Source: DASZBX01 sp035943635
GTDB taxonomy: Bacteria; Actinomycetota; Actinomycetes; Streptomycetales; Catenulisporaceae
NCBI GenBank assembly: GCA_035943635.1
Contig: DASZBX010000150.1
Coordinates: forward strand, 1 to 34,737
Direction of reading: 5' to 3'
Length of the DNA stretch: 34,737 nucleotides
Shown: piece after piece, positions 17,395 through 24,194 of the stretch
Numbering within the stretch: position 1 is the first letter of the stretch
How the letters are laid out: the number at the start of each line of letters is the position of its first letter
Notes under the pieces: model-generated
Seen by the model: only the letters and a program-made list of their open reading frames with translations
Told to the model about the DNA's origin: nothing
The model's database searches: none
Made by a program: the position numbers and the translations under genes

Positions 17395-19593
17395 TCAGAC
17401 GAGAGCGGGTCCGGGCACGTCGGCGGCGGGCTCCTGCGCCGGCGGCTCGATCACCAGGTGCGGCAGGTGCCGGTCCAGCCAACCCGGCAGCCACCAGTTG
17501 GCCCGGCCGCACAGGTACATCACGGACGGGACCAGCGCCGTGCGCAGGACGAACGCGTCCAGCGCGACCGCGGCCGCCAGCCCGATGCCGAACTCGGCGA
17601 TGTCGCGCTGGCCCATGAACACGAAGGCGATGAACACGGCGATCATGATCATCGCCGCGGCGGTGATCACCCGCGCGGTGTGGGTCAGGCCGGACAGGAC
17701 CGCCTGGGTGTTGTCCTTCGTGCGCGACCACTCCTCGGCCATCCTGCTGACCAGGAACACCTGGTAGTCCATGGACAGGCCGAACAGGACCGCGAGCACC
17801 AGCTCGGGCAGGTAGCCCTCGATCGGGCTGGGCGAGCCGAGGCCGAGCGCCCTGGTTCCCCACCCCCACTGGAAGAACGCGGTGAGCACGCCGAACGAGG
17901 CGGCCGCGGCCAGCAGGTTCAGCACCGCGGTGACCGCGGGGATCAGCAGACTGCGGAAGGCGAGCATGAGCAGCAGGAAGCTGAAGCCGGTGATCGTGAG
18001 CAACAGCCAGGGCAGTTTCGCGCCGGTCACCGTCGCGAAGTCGTCGAAGGTGGCCGTCAGACCGCCCACGTGAACCTGCAATGTGGTGTCGCGGGTGTAC
18101 TGCGGAATGACCGTGTCGCGCAGCCGGCTGGTCAGGGCGGAGGTGGCCGGATCCTGGGGCGCCGTGGTCGGCAGGACCTGGATCAGCTCGATCGCCGACC
18201 CGGTGCCCGGCTCGGCCTGCGCGGGCGCGGTCTCCACGGCCGCGACCCCGGGCTGGTCGCCGAGCGCCGTGGCCAGGCGGGCGAGCGCGGCCTGGTCGGC
18301 CGGGGACCGGGTCTCGGCCACGACCAGCAGCGGGCCGTTGACGCCCGGCCCGAACCCGTCGGCGAGCATCTCGTAGGACTTGTACGTGTGGCTCGAGGCC
18401 GGGTCGTTGGACGCGTCCGCGAAGCCGAGCCGCAGGTGCAGCACGGGCAGGGAGACCACGACCATGATCACCAGACCGAGGGTGGCCAGTACCGGGGCGA
18501 ACCGGGGAACCTGGCGCGACCAGCGCGCCCAGACGCCCTGGCCGTTGGCCGCCCGCTCCGGCTCGCCGGCCCGCAGCCTGCGCCGCTGCCGGCGGCTGAG
18601 CACGCGCATGCCGAGCACCCCGAACAAGGCGGGCATCAGGGTGATGGCCGCGAAGACGGTGCACACCACGGTGATCGCCGCCGGGACGGCCAGCCCGTCG
18701 ATGAAATCCAGGCCGATGGTGAGCAGGCCGAGCAGGGCGATGCACACGGTGCCGCCGGCGAACAGGACCGCGCGCCCGGAGGTGTTGAGCGCCTCCACGG
18801 CCGCGTGCTCCGGATCCATCCCGGCCTGCAGGCCGCGGCGGTGTCTGGTCACGATGAACAGGGCGTAGTCGACTCCGACGCCGAGCCCGATCAGCGCGCC
18901 GAGGACGGGGGCGATGCCGTTGACGGACATCAGGTGGCTCAGCGGGGACATCAGCAGCAAGCCGCTGCCCACCCCCGCCACCGCGGTCACGATCGGCAAC
19001 GCCATCCCGAGCAGCGATCCGAACACGAGCAGCAGGATCAAGGCGGCGGCGGCCAGGCCGATCAGCGACGCGGTGGACGCCGGGAGCTGCTCGGCGCTGG
19101 AGATCGCCTTGCCGCCGAGCTCGACCGTCAGGCCCGGCTGGTCGGCGGCGGTCGCCGTCGTGATCACCCGGGTGATGTCGGCGACGGCCAGGTTGTCGGC
19201 GACCTTGGTGAAGGTCACCGTGGCGTAGGCGGTGCGCCCGTCCGGGCTGATCTGGACCTTGCCGCCCGGCGTGTACGGGCTGGTGACGGAGGAAACCTCG
19301 GGCGAGTGCGAGACCTCGGTGAGCATCGCGGAGACGCGCTGCTCGACAGCCGGGTCGGTGACGGTGCCGCCGGCGACCTGCCAGACGATCTGGTCGGAGT
19401 CCCCGGCCTGTGCGGGCGCCGCCCGCAGCAGCAGGTTCTGGGCGCTGCCGGAGTCCGTTCCCGGCAGCACGAGCGAGTTGTCGTAGGTCGTCTTGACTGC
19501 CTGGGACATCAGCGCCAGGGCGATCAGGAGACCCAACCAGCCGATGATCACGGCGAAGCGGTGCCTGAAGCACCAGCGTGCTAGGGATGACAT
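17395..19593 (-). CDS. MMPL/RND-family exporter
   Basis: A 732-residue integral membrane protein with the duplicated MMPL layout: one N-terminal transmembrane helix, an extracytoplasmic loop (~35-190), five helices, a second helix near residue 375 followed by a second large loop, and a final helix group. Both halves carry the proton-relay type segment, GLGVGVDYALFIV in the first and LFGLSMDYQVFLVSRM in the second. The family exports lipids, polyketides and siderophores using the proton gradient, so it is the best candidate here for product export or self-resistance. The start at 19593 has AAGGA upstream. It lies downstream of a two-component system on the same strand, but a 286-bp gap with a hairpin and tandem repeats separates them, so its own promoter is likely. 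Confidence 0.93.
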   Translation of the reverse strand: MSSLARWCFRHRFAVIIGWLGLLIALALMSQAVKTTYDNSLVLPGTDSGSAQNLLLRAAPAQAGDSDQIVWQVAGGTVTDPAVEQRVSAMLTEVSHSPEVSSVTSPYTPGGKVQISPDGRTAYATVTFTKVADNLAVADITRVITTATAADQPGLTVELGGKAISSAEQLPASTASLIGLAAAALILLLVFGSLLGMALPIVTAVAGVGSGLLLMSPLSHLMSVNGIAPVLGALIGLGVGVDYALFIVTRHRRGLQAGMDPEHAAVEALNTSGRAVLFAGGTVCIALLGLLTIGLDFIDGLAVPAAITVVCTVFAAITLMPALFGVLGMRVLSRRQRRRLRAGEPERAANGQGVWARWSRQVPRFAPVLATLGLVIMVVVSLPVLHLRLGFADASNDPASSHTYKSYEMLADGFGPGVNGPLLVVAETRSPADQAALARLATALGDQPGVAAVETAPAQAEPGTGSAIELIQVLPTTAPQDPATSALTSRLRDTVIPQYTRDTTLQVHVGGLTATFDDFATVTGAKLPWLLLTITGFSFLLLMLAFRSLLIPAVTAVLNLLAAAASFGVLTAFFQWGWGTRALGLGSPSPIEGYLPELVLAVLFGLSMDYQVFLVSRMAEEWSRTKDNTQAVLSGLTHTARVITAAAMIMIAVFIAFVFMGQRDIAEFGIGLAAAVALDAFVLRTALVPSVMYLCGRANWWLPGWLDRHLPHLVIEPPAQEPAADVPGPALV

Positions 19594-19710
19594 GGTCTTT
19601 CATTCCTTCCGGTTCGGCACCTCATCCTGCGGGCGCCGGCCGGCCGAGTCACCGGCCGGCCGCAGCGATACCCGCGACGCGACCGCGCCATCCGGCGCGG
19701 CTCGCGGCTT

Positions 19711-19734
19711 CGCCTACTGCGTTCGCAGTAGGCG
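19711..19734. terminator. 11-bp perfect stem with a tight TTCG-like turn
   Basis: CGCCTACTGCG and its exact complement are separated by only TT, so the tip reads GCGTTCGC and can fold as a TTCG-type loop. It sits 146 bp beyond the response-regulator stop and 118 bp before the exporter start, both on the minus strand. It could end the two-component operon transcript or act in the exporter leader. Confidence 0.5.
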
Positions 19735-19824
19735 GGGCGCCGGCTCGCGCCGGAACCGGGCCGGCGCGGGGTTCACGGCGCGGGGCACGGCGCGGTCGGC
19801 AGCCCGGCCGGCGGCCGGGGCACG

Positions 19825-19887
19825 GCCCGGCTCACGGCCTGGGGCGCGGCCCGGCTCACGGCCGGGGGCACCGCCCGGCTCACGGCC
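19825..19887. repeat. Three tandem copies of a 24-bp GC-rich repeat
   Basis: The core GCCCGGCTCACGGCC occurs at 19825, 19849 and 19873, an exact 24-bp period, with near-identical spacers. The last copy contains the response-regulator stop codon, so the array is mostly 3' untranslated DNA. Read on the minus strand in one frame, it would encode a GREPGRAP-like octapeptide. Confidence 0.75.
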
Positions 19888-20596
19888 GGGGGCGCGGGGC
19901 GCGGACCAGGCCGACCTGGTACGCCAGCACGACGAGTTGCGCGCGGTCGCGGGCGCCGAGTTTGGCCATGGCGTGGTTGGCGTGGGTCTTGACGGTCAGC
20001 GGGCTGAGCGTGAGCTGGCCGGCGATCTCCGCGTTGGACATGCCGTCGGCGATCAGGGCCACCACCTGGCGTTCGCGCTCGGTGAGGGTGGCCAGCAGCG
20101 GCGAGGGGCTGACCGGCTCGCTGTCGTGCAGCGTCAGGAACCTGGTGATCAGGCCCCGGGTGGCGGACGGGGAGAGCAGCGCGTCGCCGCGGGCCACTAT
20201 CCGGATCGCCTCGATCAGGGCCTCCGGGCGGGCGCCCTTGCCGAGGAACCCGCTGGCCCCGGAGCGCAGCGCCTCGAAGACGTACTCGTCGACCTCGAAC
20301 GTGGTCAGGATCAGCACGCGCACGGCGGCCAGGCTGTCGTCGGCGGCCATCCGCCGGGTCGCGGCCAGCCCGTCCAGGCCGGGCATCCGGATGTCCATCA
20401 GGACCACGTCGGCGCGGGTCTCGCGGGCCACCCGGACCGCGTCGGCGCCGTTGGCCGCCTCGCCCACCACGGTCAGCCCGGGCGCACGGTCGATCACCAG
20501 CCGCAGGCCCGCGCGGATCAGGTCCTGGTCGTCGGCCAGGACCACCCTGGTCGGCGCCGCGGCCGCCGTCGGCGGGGCGGGCACGGGCGCGGTCAC
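19880..20596 (-). CDS. NarL/LuxR-type response regulator
   Basis: A 238-residue response regulator. The receiver domain (~16-130) has the acidic pair in LADDQD, the phosphoacceptor Asp68 in LMDIRMPGLDG, Thr98/Thr99 and Lys120 in FLGKGA. A LuxR helix-turn-helix follows (~168-230; LTERERQVVALIADGMSNAEIAGQL, then SPLTVKTHANHAMAKLG). The GTG start at 20596 overlaps the stop of the sensor kinase gene (GTGA), so the pair is coupled and forms one signalling system. Its target genes are unknown; nearby candidates are the exporter and its own operon. The protein ends shortly after the DNA-binding domain, as usual, and the stop lies inside a 24-bp tandem repeat. Confidence 0.95.
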   Translation of the reverse strand: MTAPVPAPPTAAAAPTRVVLADDQDLIRAGLRLVIDRAPGLTVVGEAANGADAVRVARETRADVVLMDIRMPGLDGLAATRRMAADDSLAAVRVLILTTFEVDEYVFEALRSGASGFLGKGARPEALIEAIRIVARGDALLSPSATRGLITRFLTLHDSEPVSPSPLLATLTERERQVVALIADGMSNAEIAGQLTLSPLTVKTHANHAMAKLGARDRAQLVVLAYQVGLVRAPRPRP

Positions 20597-21777
20597 GGGC
20601 CCTCGATCCCGGCCGCCCGCAGCGGCAGTTCGGCCAGCACCCGGTAGCCGCCCTCGAGCCGCGGCCCGACCGCCAGCCGCCCGCCGACCGCGGCCACCCG
20701 CTCGCGCATGCCCACGATGCCGTGCCCCGCGTCCGGGCGCCGGCCGGCCCCGGCCACGGCCCGGCCCTCGTCCTCGACCGCCAGCCGCAGCGACCCGGGC
20801 GTGTAGCCGAGCCGCACCACCGCGGAGTCGCAGCCGGCGTGCTTGCGGGTGTTGGTCAGCGACTCCTGGATGACCCGGTAGGCCGTCAGCTCCACCGCCT
20901 CGGGCAGCGGCCTGGCCTGGCCGGTCACCTCGTGCGTGACCCGCAGCCCGGCGCCGGCGAACGAGCAGATCAGCTCGCCGAGCCGGTCCAGGCTCGGCAC
21001 CGGCTCGGCCGGTTCGGCCGCTCCGGGCGCGCGCAGCAGCCCGACGGTCAGCCGCAGCTCGTCCAGGGCCTCCGCGCTGGCCTGCTGGATGTGCGAGACC
21101 GACTCCATCGCCTGGGTCAGGTCCCCGTCGTCGAGCAGGCAGGCCAGCGCGCCGGCCTGCACGTTGATCAGGGCGACGTGGTGGCCGACGGCGTCGTGCA
21201 GCTCCCGGGCGATCCGCAGCCGCTCCTCGGCCACGCGGCGGTCGGCCTCCTGCTCCCGGGACTGCTCGGCCCGCCGGGCCCGCTCCTCGGCCTCGGCGAC
21301 GTAGGCGCGGTGGCTGCGGGCGGCGCTGCCGGCGGTGACCGCCAGGGCCGCCCAGAGCACGATGACCACCCCGGTGATGCCGGGATGGGTGATCAGCGAG
21401 CCGGCCAGCAGCGCCGCCTTGACGCTGACGCCGACCGCGAGCGCCCGGCCCTGCGGGGACTCGAGCGCGACCCAGTACAGCGCGCAGAAGAGGGCCAGCA
21501 GGGTCAGCGGATAGGGCATGCCGTCGGCCATCAGCACCACCGACCCGCCGGCGGCGACCGCCACCGTGACCAGCGGGAACCGCCGGTGCGCGGACAGGGC
21601 CGCGTAGACCGCGAGGGTCACCAGCCAGCTCAGCGGCTGGTGGGAGCCGAGCGCGTGCCGGACGGCCGCGGGGATGGTGGCGACCGTGAACAGCACCATC
21701 GACGTGAGCGACGAGAGCAGCAGGAGCAGCTGCCGGGCCATCAGCCTGTCCCAGGAGGTGTAGAACACGGTCAGCAC
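20593..21777 (-). CDS. Membrane sensor histidine kinase (HisKA_3 / NarX-DesK type)
   Basis: 394 residues from the GTG at 21777. There are about five to six hydrophobic segments in the first 150 residues, then a short coiled segment rich in Arg and Glu (~158-185). The dimerisation helix follows with His194 in RIARELHDAVGHH, and a HATPase domain with ESLTNTRKHA (N box) and GHGIVGMRERV (G box). No large extracellular sensor domain is visible, so it may sense membrane state or a ligand within the helices. The chosen start overlaps the methyltransferase stop. GTG 21768 and ATG 21741 are alternative starts, and the ribosome-binding sites do not decide clearly. Its stop overlaps the regulator start. 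Confidence 0.92.
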   Translation of the reverse strand: MLTVFYTSWDRLMARQLLLLLSSLTSMVLFTVATIPAAVRHALGSHQPLSWLVTLAVYAALSAHRRFPLVTVAVAAGGSVVLMADGMPYPLTLLALFCALYWVALESPQGRALAVGVSVKAALLAGSLITHPGITGVVIVLWAALAVTAGSAARSHRAYVAEAEERARRAEQSREQEADRRVAEERLRIARELHDAVGHHVALINVQAGALACLLDDGDLTQAMESVSHIQQASAEALDELRLTVGLLRAPGAAEPAEPVPSLDRLGELICSFAGAGLRVTHEVTGQARPLPEAVELTAYRVIQESLTNTRKHAGCDSAVVRLGYTPGSLRLAVEDEGRAVAGAGRRPDAGHGIVGMRERVAAVGGRLAVGPRLEGGYRVLAELPLRAAGIEGP

Positions 21778-22538
21778 GGCTGCGCCCCCTCGGGCAGGAG
21801 GTCCTTGACGACGTGCAGCAGGGTGATGGTCGGGCCCGGGCCGCCGTACCAGTACCCCGGTCCGAGCGGACGCAGCGTGCCCTGCCCGAGGTGCGCGGCG
21901 TACCGCCTGGCCATCCACCAGAAGTCCGCGATCAGCAGTTGGCCGCCCGGCCGCAGCACCCGCATGGCCTCGTCCACCGCGCGCAGGCGGGCTGCGGACG
22001 ACGGGATGTTGTGGATGGCCAGCGCGCTGGTGACGATGTCGAACGTGGCGTCCGCGAACGGCAGTGCGGTCATGTCGGCCGTGTGCACCCGGACCCGGTC
22101 GGCGGCGCCGGCCGCGGCGGCGTTGGCGAGCGTGGCCTCGGGATTGTTGCCGCTCTGGTCCTTCGCGGACCACAGGTCCACGCCGTCGACGGTTCCGGCC
22201 GGCAGCCGGGCGGCGGCCGTGACCAGCACCGCGCCGCGGCCGCAGCCGAGGTCCAGCAGCCGCTCGTCGCCGGCCAGGCCGATCCGGTCCAGTTCCCGTT
22301 CCCAGATGCGCACCTTGCCGCGCAGGGTGGTGTGCAGATAGACGCCCGTGGACCCGAGCAGCGCCGTTCCCGCGGCCGCCAGGGCGGTCCGGCCCCGCCA
22401 CCCGCCCCGGCGGCGCGCGGCGGCCAGACAGCAGGCCACCCCGGTGGCGATGTTGACCACCGGGACCGCCGGCGCGTCCACGCCGAACCGGGGCTGGCGC
22501 AGGAGCGGGGCGGGATGACGGGCAGGGTTCTTGTGCAT
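21771..22538 (-). CDS. Membrane-anchored class I SAM-dependent methyltransferase
   Basis: 255 residues. Two hydrophobic stretches near the N-terminus (~24-40 and ~51-70) are followed by a class I methyltransferase core with LLDLGCGRGAVLV (motif I, Gly98 and Gly100), an acidic end of strand two (VDGVDLW), HTADMTALPF and VLRPGGQLLIADFWW. The ATG at 22538 has AAGG 8 nt upstream. The stop overlaps the kinase start, so it forms an operon with the two-component system. The substrate is not evident. It could methylate a small molecule or lipid at the membrane, or act in the signal pathway. Whether it tailors the cluster product is open. Confidence 0.85.
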   Translation of the reverse strand: MHKNPARHPAPLLRQPRFGVDAPAVPVVNIATGVACCLAAARRRGGWRGRTALAAAGTALLGSTGVYLHTTLRGKVRIWERELDRIGLAGDERLLDLGCGRGAVLVTAAARLPAGTVDGVDLWSAKDQSGNNPEATLANAAAAGAADRVRVHTADMTALPFADATFDIVTSALAIHNIPSSAARLRAVDEAMRVLRPGGQLLIADFWWMARRYAAHLGQGTLRPLGPGYWYGGPGPTITLLHVVKDLLPEGAQPC

Positions 22539-22597
22539 GAGCGAAGCCTTACGAACGCGAACGCCCGCCGTCTTGGAGAAATGTTCCGCGCCCGGTC

Positions 22598-23572
22598 TCA
22601 CCGGACCTGGTCTTCGGATCGCGCCGCGCTCTCCTGAGTGAGCACCAGGTCCAGTTCCCGGATCACCCGCTGAGTGCACGCCGCCGCCGCGGGAACGATG
22701 CCCTGCATCAGGAAGTAGCCGTGGACCAGCCCGTCGCCCGGGACGTGGCGGACGTGGACCCCCGCCGCGCTCATCCTCGCGGCCAGCTCCGCGCCCTCGT
22801 CGCGCAGCGGGTCGTACTCGGCCGTGGCGATGACCGTCGGCGCCAGGCCCCGCAGGTCGGCCTCCAGCAGGTCGACGGCCGGGTCGGTCCGCCGGCTCGG
22901 GTCCGGGACGTACTGCTCGTAGTTCCAGGCCATGTCGTCGACGCTCAGCAGGTACCCCTTGGCGCACTCGCTGGCCGCGGTGATGATCAGGCTCGGGTCC
23001 ACCGGCGGGTAGATCAGCAGCTGCGCCGCGAGGCGCAGGTCGCGGGCCTCGAGCGCGACGCCCAGGGCCAGGCTCGCTCCGGCGCTGTCGCCCGCGACCA
23101 CGTGCGCCCGGCCGGGGAAGGCCCGGGCCGTCCAGCGGGCCGCGGCGACCGCGTCCTGCAGGGCCGCGGGATAGGGGAACTCCGGCGCGAGCCGGTAGTC
23201 GACCGCGACCACGACGGCGCCCGCGGTCGCCGCCAGGACCCGGCAGGCCCGGTCGTGGCTGTCGAGGTCGCCGAGCACCCAGCCCCCGCCGTGCAGGAAG
23301 GTGATCACCCGGCGCAGGCCCGGCGGGTCGGCCGGCTCTCCGGCCGGCTCGGGCGTGTAGACCCGGCACCGCAGGCTCGTGCCGTCCGGGCCGTCGATCT
23401 CCTGGTCGGCCGAGGACACGGCCGGGCCGGGGGCCGCGCCGTCGGGCGAACCGACCGCGTTCGCCCGGTACCGGGCCCGGGCCTGATCGACGGTCAGCTC
23501 GCGGTCCGGGACCGCGGGGCCGTCAAGGCTCTGCCAGGCGATCAGATGCCGCAGTAACCGGTCCAGTGGCAT
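22598..23572 (-). CDS. HSL-family alpha/beta-hydrolase (esterase/lipase)
   Basis: 324 residues of the hormone-sensitive-lipase family: HGGGW oxyanion motif (94-98), nucleophile Ser163 in GDSAGASL, Asp254 in EYDPLRDEG and His284 in GLVHGYF, a complete catalytic triad. It would hydrolyse ester or acyl substrates in the cytoplasm; no signal peptide is seen. The start at 23572 is preferred because AGGAG lies 7 nt upstream, although the frame stays open to 23641. Codon 6 is the rare leucine codon TTA (23555-23557), the only one I found in a coding frame in the window, so translation probably depends on bldA tRNA. It is transcribed divergently from the free carrier protein gene and 59 bp before the methyltransferase operon. 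Confidence 0.92.
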   Translation of the reverse strand: MPLDRLLRHLIAWQSLDGPAVPDRELTVDQARARYRANAVGSPDGAAPGPAVSSADQEIDGPDGTSLRCRVYTPEPAGEPADPPGLRRVITFLHGGGWVLGDLDSHDRACRVLAATAGAVVVAVDYRLAPEFPYPAALQDAVAAARWTARAFPGRAHVVAGDSAGASLALGVALEARDLRLAAQLLIYPPVDPSLIITAASECAKGYLLSVDDMAWNYEQYVPDPSRRTDPAVDLLEADLRGLAPTVIATAEYDPLRDEGAELAARMSAAGVHVRHVPGDGLVHGYFLMQGIVPAAAACTQRVIRELDLVLTQESAARSEDQVR

Positions 23573-23764
23573 CGCAACTCTCCTACGTCGGTCGGCGGAT
23601 CGGAGGATACGGGTATCGAATCTATTTCGCCGCCGGGGCAAAAGGAAGAGGCTCGGGGAAAGCGTGCGAAATACACGGTCGATGATGCATTCCTCCTCTC
23701 GCGCCGGTCACCTCGCGGCCGATATCATTTCCTGCCGGTGGAAAATCGGGAAAAGGTGCTGACC
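23573..23764. promoter_or_regulatory. Divergent promoter region, esterase / carrier protein
   Basis: A 192-bp gap, AT-richer than the genes. It contains the dyad GATAC-GG-GTATC at 23606-23617, 34 bp before the esterase start, and a -10-like TATCAT at 23723-23728 facing the carrier gene. Both are candidates only. Confidence 0.4.
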
Positions 23765-24070
23765 ATGCTGAATTCGACCCCTTCGCAACCCGCTGACCAG
23801 GAATCCGGTGATCCGGACGACCTGTCGAGCCTGGTCCGGTCGGCCTGGGCGGACATTCTGGATTTCGACCCCGACGACGAGGACACCGGTTTCTTCGAAT
23901 CCGGCGGCGATTCCCATCTGCTGTTCGTTCTGGTCGAGCGGCTGGCGAGGACCAGCGGGCTGAAAGTCAAGACGATCGACGTCCTGAAAGCCGACACCAT
24001 TCGCGGCCAGGCGGACCTGCTCCGGCGGTTGCGGCAAACACGGCCCGAGGAGTCCCCCGATGAGTCCTGA
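23765..24070 (+). CDS. Free-standing peptidyl carrier protein
   Basis: A 101-residue carrier protein with the phosphopantetheine site GFFESGGDSHLLF (Ser50), the form typical of NRPS carriers. The ATG at 23765 is chosen because AAAAGG lies about 8 nt upstream; a GTG at 23738 in the same frame has no such site. The last 11 bp overlap the adenylation gene, so the pair is translationally coupled. The expected role is to accept the amino acid activated by the downstream protein. The gene order is carrier before adenylation, the reverse of the domain order within an NRPS module. Confidence 0.88.
   Translation: MLNSTPSQPADQESGDPDDLSSLVRSAWADILDFDPDDEDTGFFESGGDSHLLFVLVERLARTSGLKVKTIDVLKADTIRGQADLLRRLRQTRPEESPDES
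24047..24052 (+). promoter_or_regulatory. Ribosome-binding site inside the carrier gene
   Basis: GAGGAG lies 7 nt before the ATG at 24060, inside the last codons of the carrier protein gene. It supports the overlapping start rather than the in-frame ATGs at 24090 or 24135. Confidence 0.6.
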
Positions 24071-24194
24071 GACGGCCGGAGCCGCGGTGATGAGCCCTGA
24101 GACGACGGGCCCTGAGACGGCGGTATCGGAGACGATGAGCCCTGAGACGGCGGTTTCGGCGACCACGGGCCCTGAGACGACGGGCCCGGAGAAC
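24060..24194 (+). repeat. In-frame CCTGAGACG repeats coding an S/G-P-E-T tail
   Basis: About six copies of CCTGAGACG or close variants at irregular spacing encode MSPET (three times) and GPET (three times). Three of the repeats begin with ATG, so three in-frame starts exist. The segment is probably disordered and has no counterpart in ordinary adenylation proteins. Confidence 0.7.

Noticed and set aside
19825..19887. Possible CRISPR array in the 24-bp repeats
   Set aside because: The copies are directly tandem, spacers are absent or near identical, and no cas genes are present.
23738..23764. A GTG start for the free carrier protein at 23738
   Set aside because: There is no purine-rich site upstream. 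The ATG at 23765 has one and gives a normal carrier N-terminus.
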